A stretch of 64,000 bases of DNA from Tenacibaculum sp. (GTDB lineage: Bacteria; Bacteroidota; Bacteroidia; Flavobacteriales; Flavobacteriaceae). The position numbers and the translations under genes are program-made. The notes beneath the pieces were generated by a model, which was not told the origin of the DNA, did no database searches, and worked only from the letters and a program-made list of their open reading frames with translations. The DNA lies in NCBI GenBank assembly GCA_022448525.1, contig JAKVCX010000006.1, positions 124,001 to 188,000 of the forward strand, in the 5' to 3' direction. Below, piece by piece: positions 34,267 through 41,978 of this stretch (position 1 is its first letter; each line of letters opens with the position of its first letter).

Positions 34267-35169
34267 TTACATGAAATAATGAACTAACGAACTAAGGAAT
34301 AAAAGAATCAGAATAATATCTGAATACCACTTTTCTCTTACTAATTCGAATCCATTTGCAATTACAATAGCACAAGGGAAAAGTAAATAAGCTATTTCTG
34401 AACCTGTTCTTTCCTTCAAAATAAGCATTAATATTGTTGTTAAAAATAGATGGAAACAAACCAAAATCCAGTTTTTTCTAAAGGTGTTTTTAATAGATAA
34501 TGTTCTAGGAGTTTTCATTACAAATGATATGAAAATCAGCAACAAAATTGTTCCTAAGGAATACTTATATATGAATGTGTTATAAATTGAAAAATCATAA
34601 TAAGTTAAGAAACTAAAAAGTTGGTGAAATTCTTCTGGACTATCATACCAGAAATGATAAGTGTAAAATAGAATTATCGGAGTTAGAATTCCGAATATTG
34701 GTGTAATCAACTTTCTGTAATCTAAATGTTGATGCAGAATACTAGAAATAAAAGTCAAGGGAAATAATACAATTGTAAAAGGTTCTATTAAAAACGAAAT
34801 TCCCATCCAAAAACCACTATCAAACAGTTTTTTAATTATGTTTTTAGAAGATTGTAAACTATAAACTCTTCTCACATAAACGAGTAATACAAGGTTGGAA
34901 TAAAAAAATGAATCGATTTTAATAACCGATGGAACATGTCCAATTAATATGATGAATATCAAAAAGAAATAAGAGTTATCAAAAGTTAAGTTGTTTCTAG
35001 ATTTTATAAAATTTGCCAGTCCAAAAAGAACTAAAAACCAAAAACCTAAACTGAAGTCAAATTCAGAAATAAAACCACCAAAAAATGCTGAAATAGCATA
35101 GCAAAAAAACAAGCCAATAAGAATGACTGAAGTAAACGGTTTTGTATTGCTGAAAAAGTTGGTTAACAT
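34267..35169 (-). CDS. Polytopic membrane protein (DUF6427-like)
   Basis: 300 residues with about eight to nine hydrophobic helices (SVILIGLFFCYAISAFFGG, FWFLVLFGLANFI, NSYFFLIFIILIGHVPSVI, FTIVLFPLTFISSIL, IFGILTPIILFYTYHFW, and further ones to SDIILILLFLSSLVHYFM). No catalytic motif recognised. The placement, convergent with upp and divergent from the DUF6341-like gene and trmB, is conserved in Flavobacteriaceae as far as I know. Relatives are sometimes misannotated as beta-carotene monooxygenases; nothing here supports that. Function unknown. Confidence 0.65.
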   Translation of the reverse strand: MLTNFFSNTKPFTSVILIGLFFCYAISAFFGGFISEFDFSLGFWFLVLFGLANFIKSRNNLTFDNSYFFLIFIILIGHVPSVIKIDSFFYSNLVLLVYVRRVYSLQSSKNIIKKLFDSGFWMGISFLIEPFTIVLFPLTFISSILHQHLDYRKLITPIFGILTPIILFYTYHFWYDSPEEFHQLFSFLTYYDFSIYNTFIYKYSLGTILLLIFISFVMKTPRTLSIKNTFRKNWILVCFHLFLTTILMLILKERTGSEIAYLLFPCAIVIANGFELVREKWYSDIILILLFLSSLVHYFM

Positions 35170-35189
35170 TTTTTCTTTTTATATTTTTG
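35159..35189 (+). promoter_or_regulatory. Promoter of the small membrane protein-trmB unit
   Basis: TTG (35159-35161), 20-base spacer, TATTTTTG (35182-35189). The -33 lies within the first codons of the divergent gene. Confidence 0.75.
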
Positions 35190-35211
35190 CAAACGTAAAG
35201 ATAATCAAGTT

Positions 35212-35430
35212 ATGTTAGGATTAAATATTTTTAAATTCATAGGTGAAATATTTCAAGTGTTATTCATTCCTTTTGAGTGGATCCGTTTAACTCTTGCTAA
35301 AGGTGGCGCTGGATGGTGGACTTCAAATGCAGTAAACTGGATTTTCTTAGGTGTTCTTCTAGTTTTATTATACTATTGGATTTCTCAAGCTCTTAAGTTT
35401 AAGAAAGAAGGAACTGAAGACAGAGCTTAA
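35212..35430 (+). CDS. Small membrane protein (DUF6341-like)
   Basis: 72 residues with an amphipathic/hydrophobic N-terminal half (LNIFKFIGEIFQVLFIPFEWIRL), a glycine/tryptophan turn (AKGGAGWWTSNAVNW) and one clear membrane helix (WIFLGVLLVLLYYWISQAL), then a charged tail KFKKEGTEDRA. I recognise it as the short flavobacterial protein that sits before trmB; some databases mislabel it as uracil phosphoribosyltransferase because of the neighbour. Function unknown. Preceded by a textbook promoter, 24 bases before trmB. Confidence 0.75.
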   Translation: MLGLNIFKFIGEIFQVLFIPFEWIRLTLAKGGAGWWTSNAVNWIFLGVLLVLLYYWISQALKFKKEGTEDRA

Positions 35431-35454
35431 TAAGCTTAATACATATACTACACA

Positions 35455-36126
35455 TTGGGAAGTAAGAATAAACTAAAACGTTTCAAAGAAAACGAAACGT
35501 TTGCTAATGTAATTCAACCAACAAGAGAGGAAGTTACTGGTGATTTTCATCTTAAAGGGAAGTGGAATTCTTTCTTTAAGAATGATAATCCAATCGTACT
35601 AGAGTTAGGTTGTGGTAAAGGAGAATATACAATTGCATTAGCAAAGAAAAATCCAAATAAAAATTTCGTAGGAGTTGATATAAAAGGAGCTCGTTTCTGG
35701 AGAGGAGCGAAAACCGCTATCGAAGATGAAATGAATAATGTTGCTTTTATTCGAACGCAAATCGAGTTAGTTGATATGATTTTTGCTGAGAATGAAGTAG
35801 ACGAAATTTGGATTACTTTCCCAGATCCTCAAATTAAATATAAGAGGACAAAACATAGGCTTACCAATACGGATTTCTTAAAAAGATATCACCATATTTT
35901 AAAACCAGACGCTTTCGTTAATTTAAAAACTGATAGCGAGTTTATGCATGGTTATACCTTAGGTTTGTTACATGGAGAAGGTCATGAAGTTCTTCATGCA
36001 AGTCATGATGTTTACAGATTAAAATCTTCACCAGAGGAAGTAACAGAAACGCAAACTTTCTACGAGCAACAATATTTAGAGAAAGGAAAGCCTATTACTT
36101 ACATTAAGTTTAGACTGAATTATTAG
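35455..36126 (+). CDS. trmB: tRNA (guanine-N7-)-methyltransferase
   Basis: 223 residues. Makes m7G46 in tRNA using SAM. Seen: SAM motif I IVLELGCGKGEYTIAL (about 47-62), FVGVDIKGARFWRGAKTA, the family-specific EIWITFPDPQIKYKRTKHRLT (about 119-139, with the catalytic/acceptor-binding PDP), and LKTDSEFMHGYT. Start is TTG at 35455 (MGSKNKLKRFKENE matches family N-termini). Co-transcribed with the small membrane protein. Confidence 0.93.
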   Translation: MGSKNKLKRFKENETFANVIQPTREEVTGDFHLKGKWNSFFKNDNPIVLELGCGKGEYTIALAKKNPNKNFVGVDIKGARFWRGAKTAIEDEMNNVAFIRTQIELVDMIFAENEVDEIWITFPDPQIKYKRTKHRLTNTDFLKRYHHILKPDAFVNLKTDSEFMHGYTLGLLHGEGHEVLHASHDVYRLKSSPEEVTETQTFYEQQYLEKGKPITYIKFRLNY

Positions 36127-36186
36127 TAATTTTTAGAAAGGAATCAATTTGTTAAACGTCCAAAAAGTTGATTAAACTTTTATGTG

Positions 36187-36798
36187 ATGTTTTTGAATTT
36201 TATTCTAGGATTTATAATTGCTTATGTCGGTTTTATCATGCCAAGCATGTTGAACTTAACCGTAGGTAAAATATTTATCGACGAGAATAAAAAGTCAGCA
36301 AGTCGATTTATTTACGGAGCCGCGATTGTTGTTTTCTTACAGTTTCTGTTAAGTCTGTATGTAATATCCATTATCAATAAAATTCCAAATATTCTATTTT
36401 GGATTAAAAATTCAGCAGTTGTAGTTTTTCTATTTCTTTCTGTTTTTTATTTGAAAAAAGAGTTCTTTTCTAAAGAAAAAGTAAGACAAGTTTGTAATCG
36501 CCAAACTTGTTTTGTGTATGGATTAAAATTGTCTTTTGTCAATATGTTTGCCATTCCGTTTTTTGCGCTAGTGTATTCTTTTTTAAATGCTGAAGGATTA
36601 GTTTCAGAAAGCTATTATGAAGTTGTTTCATTTGGAGTTGGAACTTCATTAGGAGTTTTCGCAGTTTTATCAAGTTATATTTTGTTAGTGAAAAAGATGG
36701 AAAAAAGAGTAAATAAGGTTATGGTATTCTTCAATCCATTAATGAGTATAATTACAGGTTTTTTAGCTGTGTTAACCACAATTAAATTGTACTTTTAA
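36187..36798 (+). CDS. LysE-family exporter
   Basis: 203 residues from the ATG at 36187 (a GTG one codon upstream is an alternative). About six hydrophobic segments: FLNFILGFIIAYVGFIMPSMLNLTVG at the start resembles the LysE/RhtB first helix with its GxxxPGP-like turn modified to GFIMPSMLN. IYGAAIVVFLQFLLSLYV and the C-terminal NPLMSIITGFLAVLTTIKLYF follow. Length equals LysE proteins. Substrate unknown. Three bases upstream of the alkyltransferase-like gene. Confidence 0.7.
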   Translation: MFLNFILGFIIAYVGFIMPSMLNLTVGKIFIDENKKSASRFIYGAAIVVFLQFLLSLYVISIINKIPNILFWIKNSAVVVFLFLSVFYLKKEFFSKEKVRQVCNRQTCFVYGLKLSFVNMFAIPFFALVYSFLNAEGLVSESYYEVVSFGVGTSLGVFAVLSSYILLVKKMEKRVNKVMVFFNPLMSIITGFLAVLTTIKLYF

Positions 36799-36801
36799 AA
36801 C

Positions 36802-37128
36802 ATGAGTAATGATCAGAATTTCTTTGAAAGAGTATATGAAGTAGCTAGATTAATTCCTTACGGAAAAGTAACTAGTTACGGGGCAATAGCTAAATATTTA
36901 GGAGCTGCAAGATCAGCAAGAATGGTTGGTTGGGCAATGAATAATTCTTCAGGAAGAGAAGTTCCTGCACATCGTGTCGTAAATAGAAAAGGTATTTTAA
37001 CAGGAAAGCATCATTTTGAAGGTACAAATTTAATGGAGCAATTATTACAAAGTGAAGGAGTTGAGGTTGTTGAAAATCAAATTCAAAACTTTGAGAATAT
37101 CTTCTGGGATCCTGCTAAGGAGTTATAA
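36802..37128 (+). CDS. atl: Alkyltransferase-like (ATL) DNA-repair protein
   Basis: 108 residues. Matches the C-terminal DNA-binding domain of O6-alkylguanine methyltransferase (FERVYEVARLIPYGKVTSYGAIAKYLG, ARSARMVGWAMNNS), but the active-site PCHRV reads PAHRVV with Ala56 in place of the acceptor Cys. This is the defining feature of ATL proteins, which bind O6-alkylguanine, flip it and flag the lesion for nucleotide excision repair without transferring the alkyl group. Size matches YbaZ-type ATLs. Function by family knowledge; the substitution is seen directly. Confidence 0.9.
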   Translation: MSNDQNFFERVYEVARLIPYGKVTSYGAIAKYLGAARSARMVGWAMNNSSGREVPAHRVVNRKGILTGKHHFEGTNLMEQLLQSEGVEVVENQIQNFENIFWDPAKEL

Positions 37129-37191
37129 TTTAGGTCTATAGATGTATAAGAATTCGAAATATTCTCACTTTAGTATCTGAAATCTAAGCGT

Positions 37192-37199
37192 TATCTTTG
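37192..37199 (+). promoter_or_regulatory. -7 box of the mrp operon
   Basis: TATCTTTG, 24 bases before ATG; CTTTAG at 37168-37173 may be the -33 element, the same form as at feo. Confidence 0.55.
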
Positions 37200-37223
37200 T
37201 AACTTAGAATTAATACAATCAAA

Positions 37224-38354
37224 ATGAGCTTTAAAAAGCAAGATATATATAATGCATTAGAAACGATAACCGCTCCTGGTGAAGGGAAAAGTTTAGTGGA
37301 AAATGAAAACATTAAAAATGTTGTTACATTTGGTAACGAAGTAATAGTTGATGTGGTTATTGGAAACCCTTCTCTTCAAGCTAAAAAGAAGGTTGAAGTT
37401 GAAATTATGAAAGCTATTCATCAGCATGTGGACCAAAAGATTGATGTAAAGGTAAACGTAAAAGCTGAGGTAAAGCCAAAAGAAGAGGTAAACCAAATTC
37501 GTGGTAAAGAAATTCCAAATATCAAGAATATTATTGCAATTGCATCTGGTAAAGGTGGAGTTGGAAAATCTACGGTAACAGCAAATGTTGCTATCACCTT
37601 AGCTAAAATGGGGTTCAATGTTGGTGTTTTAGATGCGGATGTTTATGGACCATCTCAACACATCATGTTTGATGTTGAAAAAGAAAGACCTTTATCTGTA
37701 AAAGTAGAAGGACGATCTAAAATGAAACCAATCGAAAATTACGGGGTAAAATTATTATCATTAGGTTTTTTTACAAATCCTAATCAGGCTGTAATTTGGA
37801 GAGGTCCAATGGCGTCAAAAGCTTTAAATCAACTAATTTTTGATGCAGACTGGGGAGAATTAGATTTCTTATTAATCGATTTACCTCCAGGTACAGGAGA
37901 TGTTCACTTATCAATTGTTCAAGCCTTACCAATTACAGGAGCGGTTGTGGTAAGTACTCCTCAGAATATTGCATTAGCTGATGCTAAGAAAGGAGTTGCA
38001 ATGTTCCAACAGGAAGCAATTAATGTTCCTGTGTTAGGAATCGTGGAAAATATGGCTTACTTTACACCTGAAGAATTACCAGAAAATAAATACTATATTT
38101 TCGGTAAAAGCGGAGCGAAGAATCTTGCAGAAGATTTAGAAACTTCGTTTTTAGGAGAAATTCCAATTGTTCAAAGTATTAGAGAAGGAGGAGATGTAGG
38201 TCATCCAGTTGCGTTACAAAACGGAACTAAGTTAGAAGAGTCATTTAAAGAAATTACACAAGAAGTAGTTTCTCAATTGTTAAAAAGAAACGCTAATTTA
38301 CCACCAACTGAAGTAGTAAGAATTACTACAATGAGTGGTTGTAGTACCAAATAA
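37224..38354 (+). CDS. mrp: Mrp/NBP35-family ATPase (Fe-S carrier) lacking the CxxC
   Basis: 376 residues. N-terminal DUF59/MIP18-like domain (about 1-85), linker, then a deviant Walker A P-loop ATPase: SGKGGVGKST (108-117), DADVYGPSQHIMF, LLIDLPPGTGDVHLS, and VVVSTPQNIALADAKKG. Family members bind a 4Fe-4S cluster at a dimer interface through CxxC after ENMxxF; here the region reads ENMAYFTPEELPENKYYIFG with no cysteine, so the canonical bridging site is missing. The only C-terminal Cys is in MSGCSTK at the end. It is followed 10 bases later by a NifU-type protein, which supports an Fe-S role. Confidence 0.9.
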   Translation: MSFKKQDIYNALETITAPGEGKSLVENENIKNVVTFGNEVIVDVVIGNPSLQAKKKVEVEIMKAIHQHVDQKIDVKVNVKAEVKPKEEVNQIRGKEIPNIKNIIAIASGKGGVGKSTVTANVAITLAKMGFNVGVLDADVYGPSQHIMFDVEKERPLSVKVEGRSKMKPIENYGVKLLSLGFFTNPNQAVIWRGPMASKALNQLIFDADWGELDFLLIDLPPGTGDVHLSIVQALPITGAVVVSTPQNIALADAKKGVAMFQQEAINVPVLGIVENMAYFTPEELPENKYYIFGKSGAKNLAEDLETSFLGEIPIVQSIREGGDVGHPVALQNGTKLEESFKEITQEVVSQLLKRNANLPPTEVVRITTMSGCSTK

Positions 38355-38364
38355 AGAAAGTTGT

Positions 38365-38601
38365 ATGTCAGCACAAGAAACACAAAATAAGGTTGAGAAA
38401 GCATTAGATGAAATTCGTCCATTTTTAATTAGTGATGGAGGAAATATCAAGCTTTTATCAATTGAAGAAAACATTGTTAAAGTACAATTAGAAGGAGCTT
38501 GTAGTGGTTGTTCTGTAAACCAAATGACGTTGAAAAATGGTGTAGAAGCGACTATTAAAAAGTACGCTCCAGAAATTGAAGAAGTAATCAATGTAGCATA
38601 A
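38365..38601 (+). CDS. NifU C-terminal-domain (Nfu) Fe-S scaffold/carrier
   Basis: 78 residues from the ATG at 38365; an earlier in-frame start at 38335 overlaps the mrp end and adds ten non-family residues. RPFLISDGGNIKLLSIEENIVKVQLEGACSGCSVNQMTLKNGVE carries the family motif GACSGC (CxxC), which assembles a 4Fe-4S cluster between two monomers, and DGGN. Directly downstream of mrp. Likely transfers Fe-S clusters to apo-proteins. Confidence 0.9.
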   Translation: MSAQETQNKVEKALDEIRPFLISDGGNIKLLSIEENIVKVQLEGACSGCSVNQMTLKNGVEATIKKYAPEIEEVINVA

Positions 38602-38638
38602 ACTGATTTTGATCAGTATTTAAATAAAAGCGCTTCTT

Positions 38639-38646
38639 TATTTTTG
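38639..38646 (+). promoter_or_regulatory. Candidate -7 box for the fnr operon
   Basis: TATTTTTG, 86 bases before ATG at 38732. The leader would contain the hairpin at 38684-38708. Confidence 0.5.
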
Positions 38647-38683
38647 TTCAAGAAACGCTATTTAAACTTATTAATAACAACTT

Positions 38684-38708
38684 ATATTCCGCACTCGTTG
38701 CGGAATAT
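38684..38708 (+). promoter_or_regulatory. Perfect hairpin in the fnr leader
   Basis: 10-bp perfect stem ATATTCCGCA/TGCGGAATAT with CTCGT loop, ending 23 bases before the ATG and not followed by an immediate T-run. GC-rich for this genome; possible operator or RNA control element. A TTTTTT run occurs 12 bases later, so weak attenuation is possible. Confidence 0.5.
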
Positions 38709-38731
38709 CCTTATAAAAAGTTTTTTATCAA

Positions 38732-39787
38732 ATGATAAAAACAGATATTCTAATCATTGGAGCTGGTCCAACCGGCTTATTTACAGTTTTCGAAGCTGGT
38801 TTATTAAAGTTAAGATGTCATTTAATTGATGCTTTGCCGCAGCCAGGAGGACAATGCTCGGAAATTTATCCTAAAAAACCTATTTACGACATTCCTGCGT
38901 ATCCAGAAATTTTGGCTGGTGATTTAACTGATAAATTAATGGAACAGATCAAACAATTTGAACCAGGATTTACTTTAGGAGAAAGAGCAGATATCATCGA
39001 GAAGCAAGATGACGGAACATTTATTGTAACTACTAATAAAGGAACAAAACATCATGCACCAGTTGTTGCAATTGCAGGTGGATTAGGAAGTTTTGAACCA
39101 AGAAAGCCACCTATTTCAAATATCGCGGACTACGAAGGAAAAGGTGTGGAATATATGATCAAAGAACCAGAAATGTATCGTGATAAAGATGTGGTTATTG
39201 CTGGTGGAGGTGATTCTGCTTTAGATTGGTCTATCTTTTTAGCGGATGTTGCTAGTTCTGTAACTTTAATTCATAGAAGAAATGAATTCAGAGGTCATTT
39301 AGATTCAGTGGATCAAGTTCAAAAATTAAAGAACGAAGGAAAAATCAATTTAATTACTCCTGCAGAGGTTAAAGAAATTACAGGTAATGGTAAAGTTGAA
39401 GGTGTTGTAGTTCATAAGAAAGACGAAGAGCCTTTCACGATTCATACAGATCATTTCATTCCGTTATTTGGATTATCTCCAAAGCTAGGTCCAATTGCTG
39501 ATTGGGGATTAGAAATTGAAAAGAACGCAATTAAGGTAAATAACGCTTTAGACTATCAAACGAATATTCCAGGTATTTATGCTATTGGTGATGTAAATAC
39601 ATATCCTGGTAAATTGAAGTTAATTTTATGTGGTTTCCATGAAGCTACGTTAATGTGTCAAAGTGCGTTTAAACGTATTTTCCCAGATAAAAAATACGTA
39701 ATGAAATATACAACAGTTGGTGGAGTTCAAGGTTTTGATGGAACTAAGAAAGAAGCTCCTAAAGCTGTAGTTAAGAAAATTGAGTAG
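38732..39787 (+). CDS. Ferredoxin/flavodoxin--NADP+ reductase, thioredoxin-reductase type
   Basis: 351 residues. FAD-binding Rossmann MIKTDILIIGAGPTGLF (GAGPTG), LPQPGGQCSEIYPKKPIYDIPAYP (a signature of the YumC-type FNR), NAD(P)-binding VVIAGGGDSALDW and HRRNEFRGH, and the flavin-closing YAIGDVNTYPGKLKLILCGFHEA. The CxxC of thioredoxin reductase is absent, as expected for this FNR. First gene of a tight operon (0-1 base gaps) with a di-iron hydroxylase, a membrane protein and a 2Fe-2S ferredoxin. It presumably supplies NADPH electrons to that ferredoxin. Confidence 0.93.
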   Translation: MIKTDILIIGAGPTGLFTVFEAGLLKLRCHLIDALPQPGGQCSEIYPKKPIYDIPAYPEILAGDLTDKLMEQIKQFEPGFTLGERADIIEKQDDGTFIVTTNKGTKHHAPVVAIAGGLGSFEPRKPPISNIADYEGKGVEYMIKEPEMYRDKDVVIAGGGDSALDWSIFLADVASSVTLIHRRNEFRGHLDSVDQVQKLKNEGKINLITPAEVKEITGNGKVEGVVVHKKDEEPFTIHTDHFIPLFGLSPKLGPIADWGLEIEKNAIKVNNALDYQTNIPGIYAIGDVNTYPGKLKLILCGFHEATLMCQSAFKRIFPDKKYVMKYTTVGGVQGFDGTKKEAPKAVVKKIE

Positions 39788-40696
39788 ATGAGTATATTAG
39801 AATACATAGAACAATTATCTCAGGATAAATTATTGTACTTCGCATTGCCAGTATTTTTTGTTTCAATGTTTGTTGAGTTTAAAGTTGCTAAAGAAAAATA
39901 CCATTCAAAAGATACGGGTGTATCTTTATTAATGATGATGTTTTCGGCAATTGTAGAGTTTATTCCTAAGGTCTTGGCGTTTATTGTATTCTTTTATTTA
40001 TATCAAATTTCTCCTTTAAATGGAGTTGTAAATAGACAATGGTGGGCTTGGTTATTGTTGTTTTTTGCTGATGATTTTGCTTACTATTGGTTTCATCGTT
40101 TGAACCATGAAGTTCGATTATTTTGGGCAGGACATGTTCCTCATCATTCATCAGTTCATATGAATTTAGGAACCGCTTTACGTCAAGGCGTGGGTGAAAG
40201 AATTCATAAGTTCTTCTTTTGGTTGTGGATTCCATTATTAGGATTCGATCCATTGATGATGTTCACCATGATGGGAGTAAGTCTAATTTATCAATTTTTT
40301 GTGCACACGGAGTTGGTAGATAAATTACCAAAACCAATAGAATTTATTTTCAATACACCATCGCATCACAGAGTACATCATGCATCAAACATCAGATATT
40401 TAGATTGTAATCATGCGGGAATTTTAATCATTTGGGATCGTATCTTCGGTACCTTTTCGGAAGAATTAAAGGAAATAGATCATCCTGTATACGGTTTAAC
40501 TGTAAATATCGAAACATATAATCCAGTTACCGTAGCAACTCATGAATATGCGGCTATTTGGAAGGATGTGAATAGAGCTGATAAGTGGAGTGATAAACTG
40601 AATTATATTTTCAATTCACCGGGTTGGAGTCATGATGGAGAGGATAAAAGAGCAAAAGTGCTTCGAAAGAAATTGAAAGAACAAGAAAAAAATTGA
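39788..40696 (+). CDS. Fatty acid hydroxylase/sterol desaturase superfamily membrane di-iron enzyme
   Basis: 302 residues, several membrane helices. The histidine boxes are visible: YWFHRLNHEVRLFWAGHVPHHSS (HxxxH and HxxHH) and later TPSHHRVHHASN (HxxHH), with a further HAGI His near the end of the box region, i.e. an intact di-iron site. ATG directly abuts the fnr stop. Family reactions: O2-dependent C-hydroxylation or desaturation of sterols, fatty acids, carotenoids or ether lipids. The precise substrate is unknown; carotenoid hydroxylases such as CrtZ are relatives but much shorter. Confidence 0.88.
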   Translation: MSILEYIEQLSQDKLLYFALPVFFVSMFVEFKVAKEKYHSKDTGVSLLMMMFSAIVEFIPKVLAFIVFFYLYQISPLNGVVNRQWWAWLLLFFADDFAYYWFHRLNHEVRLFWAGHVPHHSSVHMNLGTALRQGVGERIHKFFFWLWIPLLGFDPLMMFTMMGVSLIYQFFVHTELVDKLPKPIEFIFNTPSHHRVHHASNIRYLDCNHAGILIIWDRIFGTFSEELKEIDHPVYGLTVNIETYNPVTVATHEYAAIWKDVNRADKWSDKLNYIFNSPGWSHDGEDKRAKVLRKKLKEQEKN

Positions 40697-40697
40697 T

Positions 40698-41210
40698 ATG
40701 AAAAGAGATTTGTTAGGTATTATTAATTGTTTGGGACCAAACCATTCAGCTGAACCTTCGTTTTATGATTTGTTTGTTTTTGGTATTGGTGCAGCTTTTT
40801 TATGTTTTACTTTAATCTTTCTCTATAATTATATTCCTGCAAAAAATAATAAGGAGGAAGTTGAAAAAATTAAATTACCAATTGTCATAAGTGCGATACC
40901 GTTTGTAATTGGGGTGATTTTTGTATCGAATTCTATAGAAAACTTATTCCGATATTCCGAATTACTTATAATTTTGTCTTTAGTTTATTTAATATATTAT
41001 CTTAATTATGAGAGTAGGAATAATGTTAAAAAGGGATATATAAAGTACAGTTTGAAAGATAAGATTACCTGTGAACCTATTTTTCAAAATCATGATTTAC
41101 AAATTAAAAATAGAATTCCTGGTTTGAGCAGATTTACAATTGTTGTTTTAGTAGTAATTACAATTTTTACCCCGTTATATAAGTTGTTAGGAACGGGTTA
41201 TTTCTTATAG
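40698..41210 (+). CDS. Membrane protein of unknown function
   Basis: 170 residues. Three or four hydrophobic segments (YDLFVFGIGAAFLCFTLIFLYNYI, IVISAIPFVIGVIFVS, YSELLIILSLVYLIYYLNY, FTIVVLVVITIFTPLYKLL) with a soluble stretch about 105-145. No family recognised. It lies between the hydroxylase and the ferredoxin with one-base gaps, so it is translated from the same transcript and may be an accessory subunit; this is inference from position only. Confidence 0.6.
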   Translation: MKRDLLGIINCLGPNHSAEPSFYDLFVFGIGAAFLCFTLIFLYNYIPAKNNKEEVEKIKLPIVISAIPFVIGVIFVSNSIENLFRYSELLIILSLVYLIYYLNYESRNNVKKGYIKYSLKDKITCEPIFQNHDLQIKNRIPGLSRFTIVVLVVITIFTPLYKLLGTGYFL

Positions 41211-41211
41211 T

Positions 41212-41547
41212 ATGGAAAACCAGGATATTAATATAAAAATTACAGACAGAGAAGGTGTTACTCACGAAGTACAGGCACCAACAGATATGAATATGAACTT
41301 AATGGAAGTAATTCGTTCTTATGAATTAGCTCCGGAAGGAACAGTTGGTATTTGTGGAGGAATGGCAATGTGTGCTTCTTGTCAATGTTATGTGAAATCA
41401 GATCATGAACTTCCTGAAATGACGGATGACGAAGATGCGATGTTAGCAGAGGCTTTTTATGTCGAAGACAATAGTCGTCTAGGTTGTCAAATTCATATGA
41501 CTCCTGAGTTAGAAGGATTGGAAGTTGAGATGGCTCCTGAAAGTTAA
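41212..41547 (+). CDS. 2Fe-2S ferredoxin, adrenodoxin/putidaredoxin type
   Basis: 111 residues. Cluster ligands C48, C54, C57 in GICGGMAMCASCQCY and C92 in NSRLGCQIHM, spacing Cx5Cx2C...C as in ISC-type/vertebrate-like ferredoxins; an extra C59 is present. The acidic segment DHELPEMTDDEDAML is the usual partner-docking helix. Last gene of the FNR operon: NADPH, FNR, this ferredoxin and the hydroxylase form a plausible chain. Confidence 0.93.
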   Translation: MENQDINIKITDREGVTHEVQAPTDMNMNLMEVIRSYELAPEGTVGICGGMAMCASCQCYVKSDHELPEMTDDEDAMLAEAFYVEDNSRLGCQIHMTPELEGLEVEMAPES

Positions 41548-41571
41548 TTTTTATTTATTCTAAATAAGTGT

Positions 41572-41579
41572 TATGTTTG
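41572..41579 (+). promoter_or_regulatory. -7 box four bases before the small unknown gene's ATG
   Basis: TATGTTTG, then CATT, then ATG. Predicts a leaderless transcript. Confidence 0.5.
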
Positions 41580-41583
41580 CATT

Positions 41584-41886
41584 ATGAATGTAGATGCAAA
41601 TGTTGAGCAGTCAATTCGCTTAGAGGAAATTACTTTTTGTAAGTATCAATTAACAACTGTAAATAAGAATATACTTCTTACTTTCCCTCAATTACTTCAA
41701 TTAAGAGCGAATATTAATAAACTAGGAACGCACGATGCTGTATGCGATATTATCGATTCAGATAACTTTGTGTTACTTTTTGTAGCTGATAAGCAACATT
41801 TAATTTATCTAGATATTCCTCAACTTTTATCTTTAAAAGCTACTATAGATTCATTTTTTACTCCCGTTAAATCAGTTTTAATCTAA
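41584..41886 (+). CDS. Small cytosolic protein of unknown function
   Basis: 100 residues, no signal or membrane helix. EEITFCKYQLTTVNKNILLTFPQLLQLRANINKLG and LIYLDIPQLLSLKATIDSFF show a repeated F/IPQLLxLxAxI element, suggesting an internally duplicated alpha/beta unit; C-terminal FTPVKSVLI. Not recognised with confidence; DUF6686-like is a guess. It lies between the ferredoxin and ferritin genes, with its own promoter box, so it may belong to iron metabolism, without further evidence. Confidence 0.6.
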   Translation: MNVDANVEQSIRLEEITFCKYQLTTVNKNILLTFPQLLQLRANINKLGTHDAVCDIIDSDNFVLLFVADKQHLIYLDIPQLLSLKATIDSFFTPVKSVLI

Positions 41887-41911
41887 ATAATAAGCTTATT
41901 TAGACTTTTTT
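41883..41911 (+). terminator. Possible weak terminator overlapping the stop of the small gene
   Basis: AT-only 7-bp stem CTAAATA/TATTTAG, loop with AAGCT, followed closely by six T. Weak because the stem has only two GC pairs. Confidence 0.4.
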
Positions 41912-41978
41912 CAAATTCTGTTTTCGCTATTAATTGGGCTGATTTTGTCGTAAATTAGCATAACAAACAATTTTTATC

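Noticed and set aside
38602..38617. Hairpin ACTGAT-TTTG-ATCAGT after the NifU-type gene as terminator.
   Set aside because: Only six pairs and no T-run; too weak.
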